Shown: positions 49,676-58,716, counted from the first letter of the stretch. The stretch: 64,000 bases of DNA from RGDT01 sp964630925 (GCA_964630925.1 CAZVZK010000002.1:114501-178500), one strand, 5' to 3'. Notes: generated by a model not told the origin, from the sequence alone. Numbers and translations are program-made.

Positions 49676-50029
49676 TCACCCCACCTCGTGGATGTCGTCC
49701 ATCACCCCGGCGGGGATGCACACGACCAGGACGGTCAGATCGCCCACCGCCTTGTGGCGCACGTTCCGCGGGACGTACACGACGACGCCCGGCTTCAGGG
49801 GCACCGCGTCGCCGTCCATCACCATCGTGCCGGTCCCGGAGATGACGTGATAGATCTCGTCGGTGCGGGCGTGGTAGTGCAACTTCGCGTCGCGGATCAC
49901 GACGTGATGCACCTCCGCCGCCGCCCCGTCCTTCTGCTCGATCAGACAGCGGATGTCGCCGCACGTCTCCGCCCACGGCGTCACGTCGGCGGGGTCGCGG
50001 CGCAGGTAACTCGTCGTCGCGGCCGTCAT
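49676..50029 (-). CDS. Cupin-domain protein
   Basis: 117 residues from MTAATTSYLRRDPADVTPWA. The cupin motif 1 is AKLHYHARTDEIYHVISGTG with the histidine/glutamate metal ligands (HYH...E) and motif 2 is PLKPGVVVYVPRNVRHKAVG. It probably binds a metal and a small molecule in the cytoplasm. Cupins of this size are often isomerases or dioxygenases or sensory domains; no substrate can be given. It is divergent in orientation from the secreted protein, with 5 bp between the stops. Confidence 0.85.
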   Translation of the reverse strand: MTAATTSYLRRDPADVTPWAETCGDIRCLIEQKDGAAAEVHHVVIRDAKLHYHARTDEIYHVISGTGTMVMDGDAVPLKPGVVVYVPRNVRHKAVGDLTVLVVCIPAGVMDDIHEVG

Positions 50030-50041
50030 GTCCTGCCCTCC

Positions 50042-50686
50042 CTACACGTAGACCTCGAGCATCAGGAAGTTGTCCGGCTCCCGGCGGTACGCCTCCGCCG
50101 CCCGGCGGAGCGTCTCCAGGCGGTCGGCGTGCCACGGCTGCTCCAGCCTCGGCGTCTCTGTCGGCAGGTCCAGCAGCACGTCTCTCCGCACGAGCATGGC
50201 CCGCACCTTGCGGATGCGGTCCTCCCCCACCGTCTCGCTCGTCAGGAACAGCAGGTACGCCACCGGCCTGAGCGGCACACCGGCATCATATCCGATCTGC
50301 CCCGCCGCGAACCTCTCCGCCACCGCGTTCAGCACGAAGTTCAGCAGAAACCAGCGGTCCTTCGGCTCGATGGGCAGGAGCGGGCCCTCCGGCGTCGTCA
50401 TCCTCGCCGCGGCCCGCACCTTCTCGACGGCCACGGCGTTGATGAACACCTCCTCCAGCGAACGCTCGAAGATCGTGCGGATCTTCAGGTAGCCGTCGGC
50501 GAAGCTGTTGAGGCTGACGATGATCCGGCCCAGGAACTGCTTGCGATCCCACTCCTGGGTGGAGCGGTACGCCCCCCACCACCTCCCCAGGACGAACGAG
50601 AGGACGGTCGTGAGCAGGAAGATCAGCACGCCGGCGAGGACCTTGCGTGTCGTGTCGTCGTCGAGGATGTATGCGAAGACGGCCAT
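50042..50686 (-). CDS. Single-helix membrane protein of unknown function
   Basis: 214 residues from MAVFAYILDDDTTRKVLAGV. One transmembrane helix near residues 15-35 (LAGVLIFLLTTVLSFVLGRW) is followed by a soluble domain with FLGRIIVSLNSFADGYLKIR, TIFERSLEEVFINAVAVEKV and RVPV-type strands. Much of the carboxy half is helical. No catalytic motif is seen. It lies 12 bp before the cupin gene on the same strand, so the two are likely cotranscribed. An upstream frame to 50719 is open, but without a ribosome site. Confidence 0.65.
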   Translation of the reverse strand: MAVFAYILDDDTTRKVLAGVLIFLLTTVLSFVLGRWWGAYRSTQEWDRKQFLGRIIVSLNSFADGYLKIRTIFERSLEEVFINAVAVEKVRAAARMTTPEGPLLPIEPKDRWFLLNFVLNAVAERFAAGQIGYDAGVPLRPVAYLLFLTSETVGEDRIRKVRAMLVRRDVLLDLPTETPRLEQPWHADRLETLRRAAEAYRREPDNFLMLEVYV

Positions 50687-50861
50687 GTCGCGCCTCGTGG
50701 GGTGGGCTGCCCCAAGCAACGCCCGGCGCCGCCCTCCGTTTCACGCCCGCGCGCCGCACGCACGCAGCGCCCCGACACGTCCGCCGCCGGCCGCACGGCC
50801 AGCTCGGGCGACAAGACGAGCGACGGCCCACTCCCCCGGCGGCCCAGCCGTCACGCCGCGT

Positions 50862-50869
50862 GATACAAT
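50862..50869 (+). promoter_or_regulatory. -10-like GATACAAT before the cytochrome-like gene
   Basis: GATACAAT lies 83 bp before the ATG at 50952. It is one of the better matches to the boxes seen before other genes here. The spacer 50687-50951 has no other gene. Confidence 0.35.
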
Positions 50870-50951
50870 AGCCGACGCCCCCATGCCCCTGGTTTCGCAG
50901 GCGCGACGGCACGCCGGATGCGCCTTGGGTCGGCCGTGAGGAGGGCCTTCC

Positions 50952-51920
50952 ATGCGGCTCAGAACCTCGGTGGCAGTCCTCGCCCTTCTCTCCCTCGCCG
51001 TCATCGCGTATTTCCGGCTATGGCCATCCGCCGGCGAGCAACCCTGGGCCTACTCCGGCCCCATCAAGCACCCACCGGCAGTCAGCGAGCGGATGGAGGC
51101 CGGCGCACGCGCGAAGCTGGCCTTCGAGCCCCTGGCCGAGCGCCTGCCCAGGGGGAAGGCCATCCCGCCGGCCAGGGCGCTCAGCCCCGATGCGAAGGGG
51201 CGTTGGGACCAGTTGGACCGGGGCCTCGCACAGCAGCAGGAGCCCCGTGCGAAACTGCTCAAGGAGCTGCACGAGAAGACACGCAAGTTCTTCATCGAGA
51301 GTCCTGGCGAGGGCCCCATCCGCCGGCTGGCCACGCCGGAAGAGGTCCTCCTGGATGTCTGGTACGGCTCCGCCGAACCGGGCCTGGCGGACCAGCCGGG
51401 TGAGCCCGCCGTCTTCCCCCACTCACCGGGCGAGCCCTTGACACGCGTCGAACCCGATAATCTGCTGCATTACTACCACAGCGAGAGCCTGTCGGAGTTC
51501 CTCTACCCGAGAGGCTTCGGCTACGTCAAGGACCGCACGCACGTCGCCGGCTTCAAGCCGCACGGGTTCCGCGGCGACCCCTTCCCCGCCTCGCGCGTCA
51601 AGAGCTCGGACTGGCGCGTCCAGCACATCCAGCTCGTCGGCATCCTCTCCCACGAGAAGCCGCTCGTCTACCTGACGGACAAGCTGCCGAGCATGGAGCA
51701 GGTCCGCAAGGGCAAGACGCGGCCCCTGGATCACTTCGAAGAGGCGGCCCTGCCGGCCCTGCGTGAAGGGGAGGACCTGTTCCTCGCCAGCAAGGGCGAG
51801 ACGGTGCGGATGATGGGCGCGCTCCGCGCCACGAAGACGTGCCAGCAGTGCCACGACGCCGAGGCCGGCGATCTGCTCGGCGCGTTCTCCTACACCCTCA
51901 AGGGACCCCTCGCTCGGTGA
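50952..51920 (+). CDS. Membrane-anchored protein with one CXXCH haem motif
   Basis: 322 residues from MRLRTSVAVLALLSLAVIAY, a signal anchor. A GGAGGGCC ribosome site precedes the ATG. Most of the protein is soluble with AKLLKELHEKTRKFFIESPG and HVAGFKPHGFRGDPFPASRV; near the carboxy end TCQQCHDAEAGDLLGAFSY gives a c-type haem attachment site CQQCH (297-301), followed by LKGPLAR. One covalent haem in the periplasm is expected, so an electron-transfer or sensor role is likely. Similar single-CXXCH secreted proteins are common in planctomycetes and their functions are mostly unknown. Confidence 0.78.
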   Translation: MRLRTSVAVLALLSLAVIAYFRLWPSAGEQPWAYSGPIKHPPAVSERMEAGARAKLAFEPLAERLPRGKAIPPARALSPDAKGRWDQLDRGLAQQQEPRAKLLKELHEKTRKFFIESPGEGPIRRLATPEEVLLDVWYGSAEPGLADQPGEPAVFPHSPGEPLTRVEPDNLLHYYHSESLSEFLYPRGFGYVKDRTHVAGFKPHGFRGDPFPASRVKSSDWRVQHIQLVGILSHEKPLVYLTDKLPSMEQVRKGKTRPLDHFEEAALPALREGEDLFLASKGETVRMMGALRATKTCQQCHDAEAGDLLGAFSYTLKGPLAR

Positions 51921-51954
51921 TTGGACGGAACGAGGCCATCCGGGGGCCTGCTCG

Positions 51955-52350
51955 ATGAGCTACGACCTCAGTCTCTTTGATCGTTGTTTCCTGAAGCGGG
52001 CCATCGAAACGAATCTTGGCGACTGGACCGGCGCAGATCCGATCAGTGAGGGGGTGAAAGTTCTGGTGGTGTCCCGAGCCCTCGCCGAAGGATTCCGGCC
52101 CAAACCTGCGGAGGAGGGGTTCGCCGCGTTCCTGAAGATGCAAGGAGTGGAGGCCGCTCGGGAGTTCGAGATTGACACGCCGGCGTTGCTCGCGCGGCTG
52201 GCCATTCATTCTGGTCAGATCGCGTTCACGATCCCGTACTCGGAGAGGGCGGCAGCCTCCATCGAGTATTGCGTCCGGATCGCCCGCGAAATCGCCGCAG
52301 AACACGGCTTGGGATACCATGACCCCCAAGAAGGGGTTGCGGACTATTGA
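51955..52350 (+). CDS. Protein of unknown function, 131 aa
   Basis: Starts MSYDLSLFDRCFLKRAIETN. The N-terminal MSYDL.LF pattern is seen in a loose group of planctomycete and other bacterial proteins without known function. It continues GVKVLVVSRALAEGFRPKPA, AFLKMQGVEAAREFEIDTPA and GQIAFTIPYSERAAASIEY, and seems a soluble alpha/beta fold. It follows the cytochrome-like gene by 34 bp and ends before a strong bidirectional hairpin. Nothing points to a role. Confidence 0.65.
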   Translation: MSYDLSLFDRCFLKRAIETNLGDWTGADPISEGVKVLVVSRALAEGFRPKPAEEGFAAFLKMQGVEAAREFEIDTPALLARLAIHSGQIAFTIPYSERAAASIEYCVRIAREIAAEHGLGYHDPQEGVADY

Positions 52351-52449
52351 CGGTCGCGTCGCCGATGGCGTTCTGCGAGGGGAATGAGGGGAGGCCCGTC
52401 CCACGGCGCTCTGGCACCAAGTCCGCCAGCCAGCGCGACAAACAACGGA

Positions 52450-52477
52450 GGCGTGGCCGCCCGCTCGCGGCCACGCC
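52450..52477. terminator. Hairpin between convergent genes
   Basis: GGCGTGGCCGC (52450-52460) is the exact complement of GCGGCCACGCC (52467-52477) with a 6-nt loop; CGTCTTTC follows. It lies between the 131-residue gene and the DUF1501 gene, which face each other, so it can terminate both. Confidence 0.6.
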
Positions 52478-52506
52478 CCGTCTTTCAAGTCATCCCACCG
52501 TCGCGG

Positions 52507-53808
52507 TCAGAACAGCTCCTTCACCACCTTGCCGCCGTCCACGATCTTCAGCGGCCGGCCCTCGGTGGACAGGTTCTCCTTCCGCGGGTTGATCTTCAGC
52601 GTCTCGCAGAAGCTCACCAGCAGGTCCGCCACGCCCACCGGGCGGTCCTTCACGCCGGTCCCGCCCGCGTCCGTCGAGCCCACCACCTTGCCGCCCTTCA
52701 CCCCGCCGCCCGCCATCAGCACGCTGAAGCTGCGCGGCCAGTGGTCGCGGCCCGTGTTGCCGTTGATCCTCGGCGTCCTGCCGAACTCGCCCATCACCAC
52801 CACCAGCGTCTTCTCCAGCAGGCCGCGCTCGCGCAGGTCGCCCACCAACGCCGCCACGCCCTGATCCACCGGGGCCGACAGCGTCTTGTGCCGGGTGAAG
52901 TTGTCCTGGTGCGTGTCCCAGCCGCCGTTGCCGATCTCGATGAACGTCACGCCGGCCTCGACCAGACGCCGCGCCAGCAGGCACCCCTGCCCCACCGCCG
53001 TGCGGCCGTACTTCGTCCGCAGGGCGTCCTTCTCGTTCGACAGGTCGAACGCCTTGACGCGCGGGCTCAGCACCATCTTCGACGCGCTCGCCGCGATGGC
53101 CTCGTGCTCCTCGACCAGCTTCGCCCCGCCTCCCTCGGCGAAGTCCTCGGACAGCTCGCGGGCCAGGCCGGTGCGCCGCACGAACCGCCCGGAGCCGACG
53201 CCGCCCGCCAGGGCCACGTTGGCCGGCATGCGGTTGGCGTCCGGCACGGAGAACGGCGCGAACTTCATGCCCAGGAAGCTCGACCCCAGGTTGCCGCCGA
53301 TGCCACGCCCGCCGACGGCGACGAAGTGCGGCAGGTCGAAGTCGCGCGGGGCGATCTCGCTGGCAACCAGCGCGCCGAACGTCGGGTGCTTGATGCCGCC
53401 CGCCGGGACGTAGCCGGTGTGCATCTGGTACGTCGCCCGCTGGTGCTCGCCCTCGCGGTTGGTCATCGAACGCAGGATGAGGAAGTCCTTCATCCCCTTG
53501 GCCACGTTCGGCCAGTGCTCCGCCACCTTGATGCCGGCGACGGCGGTGTCGATGGCCTTGGTCGGCCCGCCGTTGGTGTGGCCGGGCTTGGGGTCCCACG
53601 TCTCGAACTGGCTCGGCGCCCCGTTGAGGAACACGAGGACGCACGACATCCCCTGCTTGCGCAGCTGCGGGGCAGCGGCGGCCATCGCGTCCTTGAAGCC
53701 GAGCGTGCCGGCGGCGGCCGCGCCGCCCGCGATGGTGCGGAGGAATGACCGGCGGCCGATGACGCCATCGCCGCTCATCTGGACCTGCATCAGATTCTGG
53801 TGGCTCAT
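52507..53808 (-). CDS. DUF1501 protein with Tat signal
   Basis: 433 residues from MSHQNLMQVQMSGDGVIGRR. IGRRSFLRTIAGGAAAAG is a twin-arginine signal, so it is exported folded. DUF1501 hallmarks follow: VFLNGAPSQFETWDPKPGHT, HWPNVAKGMKDFLILRSMTN, GEHQRATYQMHTGYVPAG, GWDTHQDNFTRHKTL, VMGEFGRTPRINGNTGRDHW and carboxy SFCETLKINPRKE. The family has an alkaline-phosphatase/sulfatase-like fold and works beside DUF1549/1553 proteins in planctomycetes; a role in polysaccharide or sulfate-ester use is suspected. Its DUF1549 partner starts 1.9 kb upstream and ends 167 bp before it on the same strand. Confidence 0.93.
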   Translation of the reverse strand: MSHQNLMQVQMSGDGVIGRRSFLRTIAGGAAAAGTLGFKDAMAAAAPQLRKQGMSCVLVFLNGAPSQFETWDPKPGHTNGGPTKAIDTAVAGIKVAEHWPNVAKGMKDFLILRSMTNREGEHQRATYQMHTGYVPAGGIKHPTFGALVASEIAPRDFDLPHFVAVGGRGIGGNLGSSFLGMKFAPFSVPDANRMPANVALAGGVGSGRFVRRTGLARELSEDFAEGGGAKLVEEHEAIAASASKMVLSPRVKAFDLSNEKDALRTKYGRTAVGQGCLLARRLVEAGVTFIEIGNGGWDTHQDNFTRHKTLSAPVDQGVAALVGDLRERGLLEKTLVVVMGEFGRTPRINGNTGRDHWPRSFSVLMAGGGVKGGKVVGSTDAGGTGVKDRPVGVADLLVSFCETLKINPRKENLSTEGRPLKIVDGGKVVKELF

Positions 53809-53848
53809 GGGGGGTGCCCGGTGGATGATCGTGGTTGTTCGTGCGGAC

Positions 53849-53972
53849 GCCCCGCCCTCAAGGGCGGGTCTACAAACCCAAGCCCCGTGAACGGGGCTCA
53901 GGCTGGGGCGTTGAGGGTTTCAGCCCGGTTCACCGGGCTTGGGCTCGTAGCCCCGTCCTTGAGGGCGGGGCT
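53849..53972. repeat. Four-hairpin intergenic element
   Basis: Four short perfect palindromes lie in 124 bp: CCCGCCCTCAAGGGCGGG (53851-53868), AGCCCCGTGAACGGGGCT (53881-53898), AGCCCGGTTCACCGGGCT (53922-53939) and CCCCGTCCTTGAGGGCGGGG (53951-53970). The first and last also pair with each other, and the two central ones resemble each other, so the element can fold as a cloverleaf-like cruciform. It separates the DUF1501 and DUF1549 genes. Confidence 0.7.
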
Positions 53973-53975
53973 GGC

Positions 53976-55727
53976 TCACCGCCTCGTCTGGAACTCGGCG
54001 GAGTTGATGACCGCCCACAGGATGTCCTCGAACGCCTCGGCGCGGCTCCCGGCCTTGGCGATGTACGTCAGGCACTTCTCCTGCTCGCGCGCCGTCGGCT
54101 TGCGGCCCAACGCCTGCTTGTAGACCGCCTCGATGGCCGGCTCGTTCTTCGCGTTCGCCGACAGCACCTTGGCCAGGAAGTTGCCCGGCGTGGCGCGGAT
54201 CTTCTGGGCGAGCTGCTGGCTGTTCATCAGGATCAGCGCCTGCGGGATGCTCCCCTCCACATCGTCGTTCTTCAGCGACGGGTCGAAGCCGAACTCGGTG
54301 CGGATCATGCCCTCGATGCCGCCCCCGCCGAAGCCGAAACGCCCGCCGGGGCCGCCCATGCCGGGCCGCCCGCCGCCGAAGCCGCCGCCCAGGCTGCCCA
54401 CCGTGTTCACCAGCGACTCGCTGAGCTGGCCCGCACGCAGCCGCGTCGGGTAACTGTGGGCGAACAGGTTGTGCTCGCCACGCGACGAGCCGACCCGGCT
54501 CTGCCGCTGGTACGCCTCCGTGTTCATCACCGTGCGGATGAACTCCTTCATGTCGTAGTCCGTCCCGGCGAACGACCCGGCCAGCCGGGCCAGCACCGCC
54601 CCATGGACGGCCTCGCGCTGGGGCCCGAGATCGTCAACCTGGGAGTAGAACGGCTGGCCCAGCAGCACGCCCCACACCCGGTTGGCGTAGGCCGCCGCGT
54701 ACCACTGGTTGTCCTTGCTCGTGATCGAGTCGGCCAGCGCCTTCCGCCTCGCCTCGTCGGACAGGTTGCGACCAGGGGTCTTGCCGTCGAGCGACTTCGG
54801 ATGCACCACGGCGCCGGGCGTCCGCGCGCCGTCCTTCGCCGGCATGCGGTACTCCTGCGCGCCGCCGAAGCCGCCGAAGCCGGGCCGCATCATGCCGGCG
54901 CCGCCCCCGCGCCGGTCGGTCGAGGCCAGCTCGATGCCGATGAACCGGATCTGCTCGGAGTCGGGGTCGCGCACCAGCCGGGTGCGGACGCGAGCGAAGT
55001 ACGCCGCCAGCTCGTGGAACTGGGCCTGCTTCCACGAATCGAACGGGTGGTCGTGGCACTGGGCGCAGTTGATCTGGATCCCCAGGAACACCCGCGCCGT
55101 CTCCGCCGTCTGCTCGACGACGGCGTCCGCCCCGCGGTGCGAGCCGAGGAAGAACGCCGGGCCGGTCTTGCCCTCGCTGTTGTCGTACTTCGCCACGCCG
55201 GACGCCGTCAGCAGGTCGCGGGTGATGCTGCTCCACGGCTTGTTCTTCTTGATCTGCTCCGTCATCCACTGCTGGAACGGACGGGCCAGGATGCGGCCCT
55301 CGAAGCCGACGAGGCGCGAGGCCATCACGTCGTGCCAGTAGCCGGCCCAGTGCCGGGCGTACGCATCGCCCTCCAGCAGCCTGTCGATCACCTTCGCCCG
55401 CTTGTTCGATGACCTGTCGGCGACGAAGGCCGACAGCTCCTCGGCGCGGGGCGGGCGGCCCCACAGGTCGAGGTACGCCCGCCGCAGGAACTGCTCGTCG
55501 CCGACGATCGGCGCGGGCTTGACGCCCGCCTTGGCCAGGCCGGCCTCGATCATCACGTCGATCTCGGCGGGGGTCACCCTGGACCGCGCCGCACCCTTCC
55601 AGACGGCGGCCGTGATGGGCGCCGGCGCGATGGCCGCCACCTCCTGCTTCGTCGGCGGGGCGGAGGCGTGAACGGGCAGCACGGCGGCGAGCGCCGCCAC
55701 CCAGGCGAGGTGCTTCTGAGCTGTCAT
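53976..55727 (-). CDS. DUF1549/DUF1553 protein with cytochrome-like CAQCH motif
   Basis: 583 residues from MTAQKHLAWVAALAAVLPVH, a signal peptide. DUF1549 covers about 45-260 (RRAYLDLWGRPPRAEELSAF, LLEGDAYARHWAGYWHDVMA) and includes INCAQCHDHPFDSWKQ with C221, C224 and H225 forming a haem-attachment motif. DUF1553 follows to the end (YANRVWGVLLGQPFYSQVDD, SQQLAQKIRATPGNFL, KCLTYIAKAGSRAEAFEDIL and VINSAEFQTRR). DUF1549/1553 and DUF1501 genes are habitual neighbours in planctomycetes, as here. The enzyme would be secreted, perhaps for polymer breakdown. A -10-like TATACT on this strand lies at 55775-55780, 48 bp upstream. Confidence 0.93.
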   Translation of the reverse strand: MTAQKHLAWVAALAAVLPVHASAPPTKQEVAAIAPAPITAAVWKGAARSRVTPAEIDVMIEAGLAKAGVKPAPIVGDEQFLRRAYLDLWGRPPRAEELSAFVADRSSNKRAKVIDRLLEGDAYARHWAGYWHDVMASRLVGFEGRILARPFQQWMTEQIKKNKPWSSITRDLLTASGVAKYDNSEGKTGPAFFLGSHRGADAVVEQTAETARVFLGIQINCAQCHDHPFDSWKQAQFHELAAYFARVRTRLVRDPDSEQIRFIGIELASTDRRGGGAGMMRPGFGGFGGAQEYRMPAKDGARTPGAVVHPKSLDGKTPGRNLSDEARRKALADSITSKDNQWYAAAYANRVWGVLLGQPFYSQVDDLGPQREAVHGAVLARLAGSFAGTDYDMKEFIRTVMNTEAYQRQSRVGSSRGEHNLFAHSYPTRLRAGQLSESLVNTVGSLGGGFGGGRPGMGGPGGRFGFGGGGIEGMIRTEFGFDPSLKNDDVEGSIPQALILMNSQQLAQKIRATPGNFLAKVLSANAKNEPAIEAVYKQALGRKPTAREQEKCLTYIAKAGSRAEAFEDILWAVINSAEFQTRR

Positions 55728-55774
55728 GCGTCCGGGCTCCTGAATGGGACCGCGCGAACACGCGGTGAAGTGAC

Positions 55775-55780
55775 AGTATA
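55775..55780 (-). promoter_or_regulatory. -10-like TATACT before the DUF1549 gene
   Basis: TTATACTG on the minus strand, 48 bp before the ATG at 55727. The TATAC core is a fair match to a housekeeping -10; no clear -35 is visible. The rest of 55728-55990 is non-coding. Confidence 0.4.
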
Positions 55781-55990
55781 ACCCCATCCAGCGTAAATCG
55801 GCCCCATGAAAACGCGATGAGAGCCGCGCCCGGAGGCCACCGAGAAGAGAGGCACGCCTCGTGGCGGTTGAACGCCTCCGGCCGCCCCTGTCAGGCACAG
55901 GTCCGCGGAGGCCGGCCTCCACCTGATTTTAGCCGTTTCTCGGGCCGTTGAGAAAGTGACGCGGGCCGCGCACGAACGAAACGTTCGGAG

Positions 55991-56096
55991 TACGGATCAA
56001 AGCAGAAAACAGAAGAAAGCAGGCAGAAGACATCTTGGTCTTCTGCCTGCTCCTTGTCTTGGCTGTTGATCCGTTTGATCCGTGCGATCCGTGGAC
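55991..56096. mobile_element. Second copy of the dispersed inverted-repeat element
   Basis: The right side (CTTCTGCCTGC...CTGTTGATCCG...GATCCGTGGAC) matches the right arm of the element at 29516-29668, although the left arm is shorter and decayed. A perfect 14-bp stem (AGCAGGCAGAAGAC with GTCTTCTGCCTGCT, 56018-56051) sits inside. It follows a VWA gene, just as the first copy precedes one. A CGAACGAAACGTTCG palindrome at 55973-55987 flanks it. Confidence 0.6.
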
Positions 56097-56112
56097 CGCC
56101 TCTTCTTCCTTC

Positions 56113-58716
56113 TCACGCCTGGGCCGGCGCCACGTTCGCGCCGCCGCTCACCGCCCTGTCGCGCGAGAAGTACTCCGTCTTCGCGAACACCGTGATGATC
56201 GTGTTGCCCACCTCGTAGAAGAGGCCCTCCTGCTCGTCCTTCGACGGCGACAGGTCCGGGTGCTTCGCCACGATCTGCTCCGCCGTCTGCGCCTTCGCCT
56301 CGATCTCGTCCGGCAGGGTGCCCGTGCTGCCGATGTAGAAGACCAGCGGCGACACCTTCTCCTCGAAGAGGGCGTCCGCCGCCGCGTCCACCTTCTTGCC
56401 CGCGTCCGCCAGCGCCTTCACGAACGCCTCGCGCGTCGGCTGCTTGCCCTTGCCACGCTCCTTCACGATGGCCGCCAGGTCCTTCGCGCCCACCTCCTCC
56501 AGCACCTTCACGGCGCTGCCGTTGGGGGCGAGGCCGAGGAAGTCGTCGAACAGGCCCTTCATGAAGGTGTCCACCGGCGTGATCTTCGTGCGGGCGGAGA
56601 GCGCCTTCGGGCCGTACTTCACGCCCTCCAGGCAGTCCTCGAACTTCGGCTTGTCGAGCTTCTCACCCTTGCTGTTCGTGACCTCGTACATCCGCTCCAG
56701 GAACTTGTTGGCCGAGTGCAGCTTGGAGAGGTTGAGGATCGTGCAGCCGCCGATGTCGATCTTGTAGCTGGTGCGGGTATCGACCGTGCCCTCGGCGAGG
56801 GCCTGCTTGAGGTCGGTGTACTCCGTCGTCGTCGGGAAGTTGAGGAACAGGCTCTTGGACAGGTAGTGCTTCTTCAGCTCCTCGACCTGCTCGGTGGTGA
56901 GCTCGGCGCTCACCTCCTTGAGGTGCGCCGAGCACAGGCTCGACAGCACCTTGTAGCGGGCCAGGGTGTCGAACAGGCCGTCCAGCTCCACCTTCGCCTC
57001 GAAGGGGGGGACGAGGGGCAGCGTGTCGAGGCGCAGGGTGTACGAGGCCTTGGCGTCGTGCTTCTTCGGCGCCGCACCTTCGATCTCCAGCACGCCTTCC
57101 TTGTTCAGCGCGTCGAAGAGGGCCTTGTCGCTGATCTGGAGTTTGAGCGACGGCACGTTCAGCTCGCCGTCGCTGACGAGGGTGTAGTTGTTGAAGATGG
57201 AGAGGTTGTCGAGCTTGATGCCGGCGACCTCGGTGATCGGCTTGCCGCCCTCGGCGGGGACGAGGCGCACCTTGCGCGGGATGAGGATGTTCAGGTTGGC
57301 GGTGTTGCGGTTGATGTCAACGGACGAGACTTTGACCCAGTTGGTGTCGTCGGCCAGCTCGGTCTTGAGGGTCGGCGGGGTGAGTTTGCCCGACTCGTCG
57401 CGCGTGCCCTGCACCCGCCGCAGGTCCTTGCGGACGTAGTTGTGCCGCAGGTGCTCAAAGTCGAGCAGGAAGCCGTCGCGGTGCTGGGCCAGGAGGCGCA
57501 TGACCGGCAGCAGGGCGATCTTCGTGTTGACGGGCACCTGGTCCAGCACCTCGTGCTCGGAAAGCAGGCCGGGCTGGAAGAGGACGCGGTCGAGGTCCTG
57601 GGCGAGGGCGGCCACCTGGTTGTTGGTGAGGGCGCGGCCGTGGCGGTCGAGGAGGGTCTTGTCGAACGTGGACGCGACGGCGTACTTGGCCGTGTTGAGG
57701 TTGCCCTCGGAGAGCTGGGCGCGCGCGAACGCCATCATCGGCTCGGAGGTCTGCAGCACCTCCGCCGTCTTCATCTTGGCGTACTCCGCCGCGCTGACCT
57801 TGCGGTACTTGTAGATCGCGGTGTCGTCCTCGGGCCGCAGGCCGCGGATGTGTAGGGGCCCGGATGAGCCGAGCAACTTGCCCGCCGAGTGAGAGAGGAA
57901 GACCTGATAGTCGTATTCGGGCGAGAGCGGCTCCTCGATGGGCGGGGTCAGGCGGCCGCTGAGCAGCTTGGCCGTCTCGCTGAGGGCGTCGAACACCTGC
58001 TTGATGTTGCCGGCCTTGATGCAGGTGCCCGAGGCCGCGTTGGCGATCTTGGACAGCAGTCGGAAGTCGGAGTAGTCGGAGTAGGCGATGGTATTGACGA
58101 AGATGGGCCGCTCGGCCCACTGCTCGCAGAGCTGCTCCAGCGCCTTGGTCTCGGAGTTCGATGAGGGGTCGTTGGCGTAGCCGTCGGAGTGCAGGGTGAT
58201 GGCGGTCAGCTCGTCGTCCTTGACCATGCCGCCGGCCATGCGCATGGCCTGGGAGGGGGAGGTGAGGCCGGCGGTGCGGATGGCCTTGACCTGTTTGATG
58301 AAGCTGCTGTCGCGCTTCATGATGTCGGAGATGGGGGCGCGTTCGAAGTGCTTGATGAGGTCGCCCTGGCCGGAGTAGCTGAGGAGCGTGACGAGCAGGT
58401 TGGCGTTGTTGTACTCCTCGAGGGTGAGGAGCTTGACGAGGGTGTCCTTGGTGTCCTCGATGATGCCGCACATGGAGCCGGAGCGGTCGATGACGATGAT
58501 GCTGTGGGCGGTCGTCTTACCCGGCGGCTCGGCCGGGGCGGGGATCTGCGAGCGGTCCACGGCGTAGTGGGCGCGTTCCTGGCCCATGAGGTTGAACAGG
58601 GTGAACCGCCCCTTGGCGGCGGTCTTGAGCGGGGAGCCGGTGCCGGCGGCGCGCGGCACGGCGGTCTCGGGGGCGGGCGCGGCGGCCTGGGCGGGCGCGG
58701 ACTTCTTGCGTGCCAT
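56113..58716 (-). CDS. Large VWA-domain protein
   Basis: 867 residues from MARKKSAPAQAAAPAPETAV (a frame upstream to 58761 lacks a ribosome site). Near residues 70-260 a VWA domain has the MIDAS motif VIDRSGSMCG (D77, S79, S81), then AGGMVKDDELTAITLHSDGY. The rest is a long multidomain region without recognisable family: LSHSAGKLLGSSGPLHIRGL, IPRKVRLVPAEGGKPITEV, and TRTSYKIDIGGCTILNLSKL. No signal peptide is present. It may be a metal-dependent adhesion or assembly protein. It is divergent from the histidine kinase gene and could be its target or partner. Its own -10 may be TACACT near 58753-58758. Confidence 0.82.
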   Translation of the reverse strand: MARKKSAPAQAAAPAPETAVPRAAGTGSPLKTAAKGRFTLFNLMGQERAHYAVDRSQIPAPAEPPGKTTAHSIIVIDRSGSMCGIIEDTKDTLVKLLTLEEYNNANLLVTLLSYSGQGDLIKHFERAPISDIMKRDSSFIKQVKAIRTAGLTSPSQAMRMAGGMVKDDELTAITLHSDGYANDPSSNSETKALEQLCEQWAERPIFVNTIAYSDYSDFRLLSKIANAASGTCIKAGNIKQVFDALSETAKLLSGRLTPPIEEPLSPEYDYQVFLSHSAGKLLGSSGPLHIRGLRPEDDTAIYKYRKVSAAEYAKMKTAEVLQTSEPMMAFARAQLSEGNLNTAKYAVASTFDKTLLDRHGRALTNNQVAALAQDLDRVLFQPGLLSEHEVLDQVPVNTKIALLPVMRLLAQHRDGFLLDFEHLRHNYVRKDLRRVQGTRDESGKLTPPTLKTELADDTNWVKVSSVDINRNTANLNILIPRKVRLVPAEGGKPITEVAGIKLDNLSIFNNYTLVSDGELNVPSLKLQISDKALFDALNKEGVLEIEGAAPKKHDAKASYTLRLDTLPLVPPFEAKVELDGLFDTLARYKVLSSLCSAHLKEVSAELTTEQVEELKKHYLSKSLFLNFPTTTEYTDLKQALAEGTVDTRTSYKIDIGGCTILNLSKLHSANKFLERMYEVTNSKGEKLDKPKFEDCLEGVKYGPKALSARTKITPVDTFMKGLFDDFLGLAPNGSAVKVLEEVGAKDLAAIVKERGKGKQPTREAFVKALADAGKKVDAAADALFEEKVSPLVFYIGSTGTLPDEIEAKAQTAEQIVAKHPDLSPSKDEQEGLFYEVGNTIITVFAKTEYFSRDRAVSGGANVAPAQA

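Noticed and set aside
56035..57855. 606-residue + strand frame
   Set aside because: It is antisense to the large VWA gene and is low-complexity leucine/valine/arginine sequence.
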